From Nephromyces sp. MM_2019 (taxonomy: Eukaryota > Apicomplexa > Aconoidasida > Nephromycida): DNA of 61,383 nucleotides. Both the position numbers and the translations under genes were made by a program. Positions 29,501 to 41,200 of the stretch are shown here, in pieces (position 1 is the stretch's first letter; each line of letters opens with the position of its first letter). The notes under the pieces are model-generated. The model did not search any database, was not told where the DNA came from, and saw only the letters and a program-made list of their open reading frames with translations. The stretch spans positions 27,738 through 89,120 of the forward strand of contig JADHZB010001571.1 in assembly GCA_015657535.1 (NCBI GenBank), written 5' to 3'.

Positions 29501-32143
29501 ATCTTATAAACATATTTTTGCAGGCTTTCGAGTCAATATTATATATGCAAAGCTCCTAGATAAAACAGCAACAAAAAATTAGAATGCTTACAGGATTGTG
29601 TACGTTCGATATAACTTGTAATGGCTGCGCTAATCAAGTGTCAGGGGTGCAGTGTAGATGCACTTTACCTGGGGAGTCAACAAGTTATATACCGTTATAA
29701 TGATTGTAGCGACAGGTCACATACATTATTAGGGCTCTTTGCTTGAAGCATTTTTGATGCGTATGCTTTGCATTGTCTAGGCTATTAGAGCCCAAGTATA
29801 CGATATTTCAACATATTAATGCGAAGGCGCAGCGTAGATGCAGTTATATGGCGCATCATATCTTTGCGGCTTTATCTTATTGCTGTACTGCCCAACATGC
29901 ATTGCTAATTTATTTTTAGCTTCAAACGAGACTAACTGAAAAAGGAAAGACTCTTAAAAAGAGCGAGGAGAGATTTAACGAAAACCTCGAGGCATATCTT
30001 AAGGATATGAGCAAGGATCTCAGTAAAGCAAAGAATATAAAGAAAATGCTCGAAGTCTCGCTTGAGGATCGCCAGAAATACCTTGAGAAAAATACCTTGC
30101 AAACAATGTAAGCGGAGATAAATTCAGTCCCCTTAGCCCCATAAAGGAGAGTTTAGGCTGCCAGCGTGGGTGGAAATTCTGCGCATGCAGTATATGGGTT
30201 TATTTTTTGATTTGTCGAGGTTTAATGTCTTATTACTGATGGTTCTCAATGCTTTATATAATAATATATTAATTTGGAATTTTCATATAAAGTTAGCAAC
30301 AAAGGGTTTATTAATGGCAATGCTAAACTTCAAGTGCTAAGGAAGTGATTTAGTAAGCACCTCGCTTAAAAAATAGGTGAGTACAACTGCTAGACTATGT
30401 ATTGAAAATAGTTCTCAAGCGTGTATCTGTGTGCTTTCATGCGTGCGCTACTGTTGTTGTATATAAACGCCATCCCTGCGCATCCTCTCAGCAACTTGGT
30501 AGTGTGCGTAACCACCGTTGCAGCATTTGCGCAAGAGGTGCTTCACTGTATGCATACATGCCGTTTTTTTGTGCAGAAGCTCATTTATATACATAACTCG
30601 GTTTTTCTAGCGATACTCTTTTTTTTATTAATGCGTGGGAATTGCTCTCATGTGGCTGCGCAGTCTGCGCATATCCCATCTTTGTTTATCTTGAACATGA
30701 GCCTCGAAGCAGTCCAGCTTTAAAAAAGAAGTAATTTTCGCATGTATAAGTGGAAAAAAGAATTTCGTGGACCAAAAATTTACTGCAACCTCCATTGTTG
30801 TTGACAAGATGCTGTAGAATATGCTGGCTGCAATCCGTAATGGAGCACATGTCGCGTTGCAGTGTCTCTAACTTTATGCAACCACAATGCAAGCTGCAAC
30901 CCTCACGCAGCGCTCATTTCGAGGAAACAGAAGAAACTGTGGTGTTTGCTCCCTTACTCCGAGAAATATTGATTATAGTCGTTACCTAATGCTATTGCGT
31001 GTGCCTTATCTTTCAGAAAAAAGCAGAGCAGACGGAGATGCCAGGCCATTAGCAGTCCCCTCTTGGCGCAGGCAGCTGAGGCGAAAAGTTGGCAAGCAGG
31101 TAAGCAAGGAATAATATCGATAGTCAGCATTAGTATCCTGATGAAACGTATCGCGGTAGTTACGATACTTTGATTTGGATCGAGGACGGAAGTAAGCTCA
31201 TGCCATATAAGATCACCTCCTTCCAAGCCTAGAAATTTGCAAAAACAGACACGTCCTATCTCCAGACGGAAGCGTATACATCAGCTACATGCATACAATC
31301 ACACCTCATCGTAAATCCACTACCCACGTGTTATCTCCCTGTTTAAACGTTAGTCACCTCTCCTCACCAATGTATTGATCCCTTTGGCATAAAGTAATAT
31401 AGACTTAGTTGGCAAACAAGCAAGCCAAAAGCTGAACCTCGAAAGACATCACTCTATTTACGAAACAAAAATCTAAATAATCGAAGCTCGCGTTGTCCTT
31501 CCCCTCAGACTTTGCGAAGATTCTCTCTTTTGGAGTGGACACCAAAAAATGTACCAGGAGCCCCGAGGCATCCAAACCCTTCATTTCAAATACTGTAGCA
31601 GCGCAGAAGGAGGCCTTTTACAGCACTGTACCTGCAGATCCTACTAGGCCTGCCTATTGGATAGCTGAGGGAAGGTTTAGGCCTGAAAACTCCGGAGTAA
31701 AAGAAATCTACAAGACTATACGTTCAGCAAGAAGTCCCAAGGAGATAGACATTATCCAGTGTAAAAAGAGGAATAATTGGCGATACGGTACACCCTCCCA
31801 CTTGGCTACCAGTATGGGCACGCCAGGAAGCAGGAGAAGACCTCAAGCTCAGAATCTCAAAGTTACTACCGACACAACTGAGCACACACAGCAGTTACCG
31901 GATGATGCAACCCAGAATGAGAGCCCATTTGGTAAGGAATACACCAGGATTAGGTCGCATAAGCTAGATGAAAAAGGGGAAACACCTCTTCCTGAGTGGC
32001 TTGCACGGAGGCATCCAGGTATAACGAAGGAAGAGATAGGATCCCTCTTGAAGAATTTCCCAGATTATCGTCTTCAACCTGCACCACCTGCTGACTGCCC
32101 AAGGGTAAAAAATAGGATGCACGACTTTGTGAGGTATCTGTAG
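20502..32143 (+). CDS. Orphan multi-exon gene with 5.9-kb intron
   Basis: Exons: 20502-20609, 20922-21200, 27111-27326, 28475-28591, 29118-29252, 29920-30107, 31017-31099, 31509-32143. Every junction is GT-AG and every phase agrees (0,0,0,0,0,2,1), giving at least 586 aa and ending in TAG. The 5' end is incomplete: exon 1 lacks an ATG and its acceptor is weak. Exons 3-6 encode a Lys/Glu/Leu-rich, probably helical region (KHSATLNILNENFET; LTEKGKTLKKSEERF; EDRQKYLEKN). The last exon is Pro/Thr-rich, then ends with the more ordered EWLARRHPGITKEEIGSLL and a basic MHDFVRYL C-terminus. I recognise no domain or catalytic motif. Introns are AT-rich and almost free of TG tracts, unlike the other genes here. 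Intron 2 is 5910 bp; the others are 312-1148 bp. Function unknown. Confidence 0.7.
25382..25564. other. Isolated TG/GCGC patch inside the island
   Basis: In the large intron of the orphan gene, a lone stretch rich in GTGTGCGCG-type sequence on the plus strand resembles the flanking domains rather than its surroundings. It gives an open minus frame of His/Thr-rich composition that I do not treat as coding. Confidence 0.45.
27640..28023. other. Intronic region open on both strands
   Basis: This lies in the orphan gene's intron 3. The minus strand is open for about 120 codons. The plus strand is open over most of the same region with a single TGA near 27850, and downstream of it reads DKADMCALFMRKLLPRIRKV then DWLRLLTLKF before a TAA at about 28021. 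I could not fit it into the gene with consistent splicing. It may be a decayed exon or gene, an alternative exon, or chance. Confidence 0.3.
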
Positions 32144-35100
32144 ACTCCGGGTATTGGTGGACTCCTATCGAGAGGCGATAAGATAATGGGGCAGAGAGGG
32201 AGAACAAAGTGGGATCATTACAAATAGAAAGTAATACGGGAGGCTAACACACATTGCTGGTATGAAGAAGAAATTTCCCCCAAATTCAGATTTTGTTTGA
32301 GATGAACATCGCAATTCCTCATTGCTGTGGCTCCAGGGCATAAGTCGGTAGTCGCCATCAATATGACGTGCGAACTGCAACTTTTTACCATTTCACTCAT
32401 TCCTAACTAAGCATAGAAATGACCGTTATCGATGCGGATGACATAGATAGGAAAGCTAAAAAGCAGCCAGAGAGTTATCCACAGGCAAGCAAACCAACGA
32501 CAAGAGTATAACCGCATTACTCCAACAGTGGAACGTTCAATAGTTTTACAAGCTACGGCATAACCAGTATATGCAGGCTGTTAGCAAAGGAGAGAAGGCT
32601 GCAAAATATGCTTGATGCGGCAAAAATTTCCCGCAAGAAGTCTTCCTGAGTTAACTCTACGCTACAGGAGAAGGTGCGCACCGCCGATTGCTTCGTTCTT
32701 CCGATTTACTTAAGCTTCTTACGACTAGCCAGCGTGCATCAATGAGCGAATTCTCAAGGCTGGTCGCTATCACACTATGTAATGCGCTTTCACGAATGCA
32801 TGTGTGTAGGAAAGAGCGATTGCTTATGCAATAGTACAGTAAGTTATACTTGTAAAATAGCGGAATTTCTACATTGTGAGAAGCAATTTTACTTTAATTT
32901 CAAATTTGCCCACGAGCTTCAGCATCTTTAGGCGGAGGAAAGAAGTAATTCTTTGTAAAAATTTATCCCGGATCTTATCAAGTTAGATGATACTCTCAAA
33001 ATAGCCTTACTCTCCAGACTTAAGCCACGCTAAGTCTAAACCGAAAGTTGTGGCAGCAATCCAAGATATGTTATCAATCCTTCACACTCGCACAAACATT
33101 ATGGGTTTACATATACGTACCTTCAGCTTTTCACTCCATAAACTCAAATACGCGCGAAATCAGCCCTTTCACACACACGACCAAATAACCTTGAGGTTAT
33201 GAAAGAAAATTTGAACTTTGATGCGCTATAGCTACCATTTTGACTTTTGGTTCACAAGGACGCACACACGCACAACACAAATAAAACGAGCGACAGCTGC
33301 AAACCAGCTTAAAAAAGCATAAAATGCAAAACAATCGCGCTGATACAGCTATACACACACTTGCTTATGCATTTTTTTGTATCAACACATGCAGTTCCGC
33401 ATCTTCTTAAAAATATAACTACCCACACAAAATTTCTACTCCATCCCTCAAACTCGGCATTCTAAAAGTGAGATCGTTAAACCAAGTTCGCTCACAATGA
33501 GCCACAATTGAGAAATATTCACATGCACACGCCAAAAAAATTTACTCAAACTTTTTAAAATACCCTAAAAAAAGTAAAAAACAGGCAAGCGCGCGCACAC
33601 AGCACACTACAAGCCAGTCCAAAGATCAATTACTACGAATGAAACTTCAGAACTACGTTTATATCCAGGGAAATCTCCATGCAACAAAAATTTTGACAGT
33701 AAAACAAAGCTGTCAATGCATTGAGAAGAATTCGATGATGCACAATTTTTTGCGGAAAAGACAAGCAGCAACTTCCACTTCAAAAATATCCTCGCATGCC
33801 AAGAATAGCACAAGTGCTCGACTGCTCTTTATGCACCACACAATCAAGCCGCACACGCATTCTACTTTGATTTGGTTTTAAAAGAAAAAAAAAGGATGCA
33901 ACGCCAAAGCGCAGTAATGGAAATATACACTAAAAGCAACTCAAATGCCTATGCACACACAAAGTGTTGCATACATTGCGAAAGCAATGCAGGGATATCT
34001 ACACTCTACGAAGGAAAAAATTTCACATGAAGACATGTCATGCAGGACTTTCACTTCATTCTACACACATTGAGCAGGGGAGAAACACAAGAGTCTAAAT
34101 GTTCACACACTACTCAGAGAGCGAGGAGAGCAGTATAACGGCAAAAATAGGGTATCTCAATTATACACAAAAGATCCCTCAAGTTTATATCTTTATCATC
34201 CATCCATCTTCATATAGGCGATTTGTCTTGCAAATGCAGTCCCTTGTGTGCGCTTGCAGAGATCTGCAAGCAATCGTAAGGCTTCGGCTTTAATGATGTT
34301 TGCAGTATGGTTGGTATTAAAAGCATCTTGTTTCTACACACGTGGTTTTTTGCGAAATCAGACAAGATTTTCAGTCTGATTCTTTTGCACGTTCGACATC
34401 TGTTGCTCTCTCTTAAGGCTCGTTCTCTTTTTCTTCTTCTTTTTCTGCATCTTCCTTTTTCTATTTTTGTTTTTTGTCTAAGCCTCTCTCCTCATAATGA
34501 TCAATTTCATCGAAATTTGTAAACTTTTCGCATGAAAGAACCAATTCTTCGCCTACTCAGCACCTCCATGAACTTGAAAATCCTCCAAGCTTAACGTCTT
34601 CAGCACATATCCCGGCGTAAAAAGGAGAGAAATACGCCACTTTTTAGAGCCAAGGAGTGGGTAATATCAACACAAATCACTAAAATAAAAGAATTTTCAA
34701 ACGCTTCACCAAGTAACATAAGAAATAAGCCCATTAATGCCCAATGACCTCGGCAAAGTTGTACATTCACTGCAAAATGTGAAGATTTATGCCCAAAATA
34801 CACCTTGAAAGAAGTAACACACACACAACAAACCTTGCTATTTAGCAAATACACACACAGAAAAGAAGCAAGCATGTTTAGTCCCGTTTCAAGGCTAATG
34901 AAGAAGAGAGTTCCGTAACACATACAATCACAAGAGTACGTACACCTTCTATCTACTGCATAAACTGCACGCAACGACCATCACCTTAAGGGGGGACCCA
35001 GCACTCTACCAGCAAGAGCTATTAGTGAGGCCCACAGTATTTCAGAAACCAAGAGCGAAAGGCAATAATAATTGTTCAAAAAAGCAGATCGAGCTGTATG

Positions 35101-35259
35101 CTTGTCCGTGTGCGTGATTCTGTGCCTTTGCGTGTGCGTGTCATTCTGTGTGCGCATATCTATATGTATGTGATTGTACGAGTTTCTTAGTACCTCCATA
35201 TGTGTGCGCCCAAACCTTTATAAACCTACATCTTCCTACCTTTGAAACATTTTTTCTAC
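32144..35259. other. Spacer between orphan gene and E1 gene
   Basis: The two genes converge tail to tail here. CA microsatellites reappear at about 33.1 kb, marking the edge of the repeat-free block. On the minus strand 34.6-35.2 kb has hydrophobic open stretches (ETGLNMLASFLCVYLL; WALMGLFLMLLGEAF) beside GT-like donors, which could be transmembrane exons or just T-rich sequence. No gene is supported. Confidence 0.4.
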
Positions 35260-38200
35260 CTACGCAAACTGGAAACGAATAGGAGGAAGGATTACGTCTA
35301 TCATACTGCGCTTATCATTGCAGCTCACTTCCGCCACCACATACTTACGCCCAGAGGGCAAGTTGACTTTACACACTTCCTGCGTCACCTGTAAGCACAA
35401 CATAGTGAAATGATATCCGTTGGTTTTGCAGCGTGATAAGGAGCGTATCAGGAGGATAGAATATACACTACGCACACACCCCGTCATGATGGGAGTTGGT
35501 GAAGAGACAAAAAGGGGGGTCTTTAGGGGAAGAAAAGCATGTGTGCGGGTGTGTGCGTGCTGCTTACGTGCTAGGCACGTGGTGCCTGTGTGATTCTCAT
35601 ATTGATGTGATGTGCTTATTATGTTAGCTTGATGTGCTTCTCATGTGTGTGCAACATGCTTCCTATTCTTGTGGCGTATTTTTCATGTGTGTGCGACGTG
35701 TATCATCTCATGTGTGTAAGTAAAAGCAAGTACTATGGATGATAGCAACAAGGTCGCAACACACAATATTACAGTGTCACAAAGAACATTTTTTCACATT
35801 ACAAAATGCTAGTAAATAAGGGTTTAAGGTGATACCATATGTTTGTGTTATCAATCGTAGCGACACAAGACTAAGCCTCAGGTGGTGCAATTCACACTAC
35901 TTTTTAAGCCTTTCTAACACACAAATTATAGTTACACGGCACTGTTTTCATATCACCAAACACATCGGCTTGCCCCTTAAAGGGCACACAACACACACAA
36001 ACACACACAACCAATAGGAGAATAGACGAACAAAAAATTATCATCCTTAAAGTTGATGTGAAAAGCTGTAAGAGCCATCCAAATTATTGCACACACAATA
36101 ATCGTACATTCGAATTCAATGATAAAACGCTCAACAAACGCAGGAAAAACACACACTTTTATATCTTCAAACTTTTGAAACTCCAACATCTCTAATACGA
36201 CTACACACATCTCCACTAGTTCGCACATATCTCAGCTGCCCAAGCTTAGCCTTCCACCATATCTACAGGGGAGGGCGAAGAACGTATTATAGCAACTAAA
36301 TTGGAAAATAGGCATTCGCAGTCACATGGAGTCGCACACATTTGGAGACACATGCAGCCACAACCACACTGCCACACACACCCACACCTAATCATAGTCA
36401 CCCAGACCCAATCTCAAACTCACCTTAACACATTCTCACAAACTGATATACATACACACACACCAATTAACAATATAAAGCAGGTATCTCAAACTACCCA
36501 CACCTCCCGCAAACACCCATAACTCTAACAAGCGCCACCACCCGTACACACACACACACACACTCATTAACACTTCACTCTACGCCTACCAACACACAGT
36601 TAGCCTACCTCTTGAATAGGTCGATCAAGGCGAGTTTTCTTATGCTTCGGCAGATAAGCATTATAAAGGCAAGAATTCCCTACCGAAATAATCCCAACGT
36701 CGACGTTATACTGAGAGTCTAAATAATCCATCAGCTGCCTTATAGTTCCATTGGCTAACAGACACACACACACAAGAGAAAAGGTATGAAGGTTAGAGCC
36801 TAAACCCTAAACACACAAAACTTCATTCCAGCCTAAGCGAAAGAATCAGCTTACCGTCGCTTATGCAGATGAATTTATTCGAACTAAACAGCAGTGTATG
36901 TACACCTCAAAATGCTAGAATGATGTTCACTATTCCAAGCAAATTAAAGCGGTAGGAAGAGGTGGAATTTTACATACACAGGTGTGCGTATTAGAGGTAA
37001 TGAGAGTCAATGCAGAGCTAGGCGAACGGGCATTACATTGCGTCACAACAAGAAGTGGGTGTTAGAGACTTTATCGTTTATAAACACAAAAAAAGGTAAC
37101 ATAACACTGAAGAACAAAGAACTGACACACACACGCATAGGCAGGAAGAAACACACGTGAGAGAATCCATGGAAAAAAAAGGAAAATGAGTGGCAGAAGT
37201 ACGCACAAACGGCAGCAAACGGTTCTAGAAAATGATGGAGAGGATATAGTAGGTAGAGAAATCGCTCAGTCTGAGGAGCGCCAGGCGCACACATAAGGAA
37301 AATGAAGAAAAAAAAACACTATAATGAGATACAGAAATACACACAATGAAACACAAAAATACACACACACACAATGAAATTCACACACACAATGAAATAC
37401 ACACATATATTGCCTCAAGCTGTAACTGCCCAATTAACTCACGAAAATTCACTTCCAATCGATCCCAAGTGGTAAAGCCATTAGGAATAGCCTTCAGTGG
37501 TCCACAGGCGATAGGATCAAAGTCCTGTTAAAGTAAGCAAGTAATATGTGTGTGTGTTACGCATTGTAAGCCAAACAAATACATTATCTGAATAGCTAGA
37601 ACATATGCGGAGCTCATCAAATACCCAACTTGATAGAAGGACAGTACCTTCTCAGATCGCAGGCTTGCCTACATATCATAATAGTCTATCTATCACACAT
37701 GCACGCACACTTGCACAGAGTCATAGAGTAATACTCAGCTCGAAATACAGGTGTTAAATATGTCTACAACGTAAAGAACCAATAGAAAACCGTGTAGTAC
37801 ACGATGAAATCACACACACAGTGCTGCACTCTGATACAATGACACACGCCAATGCACTCTCATGGAATCACGCACATACACCAATGCACTCTGATACACT
37901 CTCACACAATCATACGAACCAACACACACATGCCCACACTCATTCGAACAGACCAATCAATAATCTCCAACACACACACTCACACATACCCCTACAAACA
38001 CCCACATATTCAGTAACACGCATCCCTCCACAAATAAAACCTTGTCAGTAGTTCGAACAGGAGGAAGAGGCTCAGTTAGCAGCCAAAGACAATCAGCCAA
38101 GCTGACAAAGGAGTTCTTATACTTCGTCAGTGATTCTTCCAGCTTGTCAAGCATCTCATACTTCACAATCTTCAATAACTCCATACACACAAGCCCACAG

Positions 38201-41200
38201 ATCATCGCTGTAGTAGTGGCTACAGCTGGAATGATTCTTCCTGCTATCATTTTCGCCTTGTTCATATCGCACTCACCTATCCTATAGTTTCTAGCTCGAA
38301 GATTCGCACACGACATTATAAAGGCGACGTGGAAGTTTGTATCATCATCCTTCTCAAACTCTGATTGCTGGAAACCTACCCTATTGTAGTTCTCTGTCAA
38401 AAAATAGGCAGTTAAGCATATGAGTATGATGTGTGTGTCTGTGGGGAAGAAGCGAGCTTCTGTGGGTGTTTTGCGTGTAAGAGAGGAGGGGAAAAAACGA
38501 GCAGAGAGAGCTAATAGAGAGAAGAAAGAGAAGAGAAAGACGAGAGTGAAGATAGAGAGAGGAGAGAGCTAATATAGGGAGGACAGAAGGGAAGATACAG
38601 AAGGTAGCAATAGAAGAGAGCTAATAGAAAAAAAAAAAAGAGAAAATAGAGCTCCGAGAGCTACGATAAAGAACATGAATAACATAGAGAACAGAGAAAC
38701 ATAAAAAACCCGGGAAAAAGCAGAGAAAAAGAGGTAAAAGAAGAAGAGGAAGAAGAAAAAACTCACTGCAGGAAATAATCTTCTTTTCCAACATAGAACA
38801 GGTAGATTCGTCATCATTATACTCCACAATCGACTCTTTTCCATCGTCCATCTCCAATTTCATCTCGATAGGTTGAAACTCTTCCAGCTTATGACTAGAA
38901 GCCACCCTTTTGATGAAATCATCGTCATGACAAGGCAAACATCCCTGAAGAAAAAAAGCAATGAGCAATACACACACTGCAGCTTTCTTGGCGAAAAATT
39001 GAGCGAGGAAGCTACAACGAGTTAAGTGTGTGTGTGGCTCATCAAGCACATTCTTAAGGGTGCACAGGTCCACGGTTATTCCAAGAGTGAGCGCTTACCC
39101 GGTTCATCAATCTTTAAATGCTGTGTGCACAACTGAACAGCATTGAGGTGCATATGTGTTCACACACACACCCTCATCACTTTGATACCCTTGGTCACAC
39201 ACCTTCACCACTCCAAAACCTACATTTACACACACATTACCATCCCTCCAAATGCATGCACATCACCACTACCATCAGAACAACCTCCACTCTCACCAAT
39301 CCATCCCCCTGACTATATAGCCCATTGTTGAAAGCGTGAATAGGGACCTTAATGCTTCTCTTCCAACACACTCCTCCCCTACATCCGCTATACGCCCACA
39401 CACAAAAAAAATACCACAACTCCCTGCATATCACTCCAATCCTCCCACCACCTATTTCACATGGCCACTACCACACACCACACAAGCACGCACACACCAT
39501 ACACACCCCCCTCAACCCACTCACCACGCACACAGCCAAGATATTCGCTGTAGATTTCACGAATAAAAACGTCATTTCATCCTCCACATCCAAATTAAGA
39601 GGAAGAGGAGCTCGCTTAGGCCCAGACCAAAAGGGCTGCCCTGAGCTAGTCACGTGATGCTCAGGAAAGGCATGAAGAAGACGCAAAATTTTGTTGCAAA
39701 ACCAGTCCTGGAAGAGATCGCAAGCCTTGTATATACACTGCTGCAATATGAGCTCTTCGTCTTCGCACAAGAGGAGGATATCAAAGAGATTCTGAAGACG
39801 CTGTTGTTGCAGCGACAAGCTGGTGCTTTCTGAAGAAGAGTGTGTGGGAAGAGCATGTACCAGGAGTGTGTGTGGGAAGAGCGTGTGTGTTGTTTGGAGG
39901 AAGGGGGGAGGGCAGCAAGATTGGTGAGCTTCTGGGTGCGCTTGAAAGTTGGAATGAATTGGAACGAAGTGTGTAGCGCAGGGGGTTGGGGGGGATATGG
40001 GGGTTTTGAGCGAATCATACACACACGGATGGTGGTGTTGGTGGGTAGTTGTGTGTGCCCAGTAGAGTTGATACATCACGAGTTTAGAGGCGGGCAAGAA
40101 AGCTAATGAGAGAATAAAGCTTGCAGTATAGGAGAAGTTAACACACACACACAATTATTTACACACATGGCGCATATGCACACCAGATAAATATGCACTC
40201 AATTAGTCAGAATGAATGGGGTTAGAGGTAAACCCTCTACGACCCCACAAACACACACACAACACTCAATTAGTCACTCACTGAGCGAAGTTGGTGATAA
40301 ATCATTTATTCCCCCCTCGCTACACACACACACTCTCTCTCTTACTCATTCTTTCCACGGATGTGATAATAAATCAACCACCCCTACCCCCCACACACAC
40401 AAACCTGACTTCAATTTCTCTAGAAACACCACAGGATCCTCCTTAAAGCGCATAGCTTCGCATGGCCCATCAGTGAAGACTCCCTGAAAGTTATCTCTTG
40501 CCCACTGTATTGTGTGTTCTATAGCATTAGGGAAGTGCTTCAGCGTGCAGAGGGGAATAGACTGTTCAGGAGGATCTTGACTATCATTATACGACTGAGT
40601 CTTACTAGGAATGATAACTTGTACGTTAGCTCTTGTTCCTAGCGTCCCAGACTCTAGTAGAGGCTTCTTATACCACACACACCGACTATCCACATACTGC
40701 CTAGACTGAAAAATATGGGTGATGAATGAAGAGGGTAGGAATGAGTGAAGAAGTATGAAAAGAGAGGTGTTAGTGAGTAGTAGGGATACACACACAGCAC
40801 ACAAAAAGCAAAGTTTAATAGCACACTCGCACATGGGGAAAATTTAGGATGCAGTAAGTAGTAGGGATATACAAAGGACAGTTGAAAAGTATACTCGTAC
40901 AGGAGCTAAAATACCCACAATATGCCAAACCCAAGAAAGTGCTCAAACATTGAGAGATACGGGCACACACACACATACATTTCTCATACACAATTCCGGA
41001 ATCACAATTCAAGCAGTGTACATACACCGGTAAAACACACATTGCCTAGCATACCTGCACGTTATCTAAGGCATTCAAGATGATGTCTTGGCTTTCCCAA
41101 AAGTTATCATTAAACTCTTCTTCAGTCTCAACTCCAACTCTATCTTCCTTTGCATCAATATTAATCGTTGGAGATATCTTCTTGGCTGCCTCGGCAGCAG

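Noticed and set aside
35977..36228. Minus-strand open frame with hydrophobic helix in E1 intron 17
   Set aside because: The flanking E1 exons join in phase and match family order without it; T-rich sequence readily yields hydrophobic frames.
36793..36816. CCTAAACCCTAAAC telomere-like sequence
   Set aside because: Only two units within an E1 intron; this is too short to indicate an interstitial telomere.
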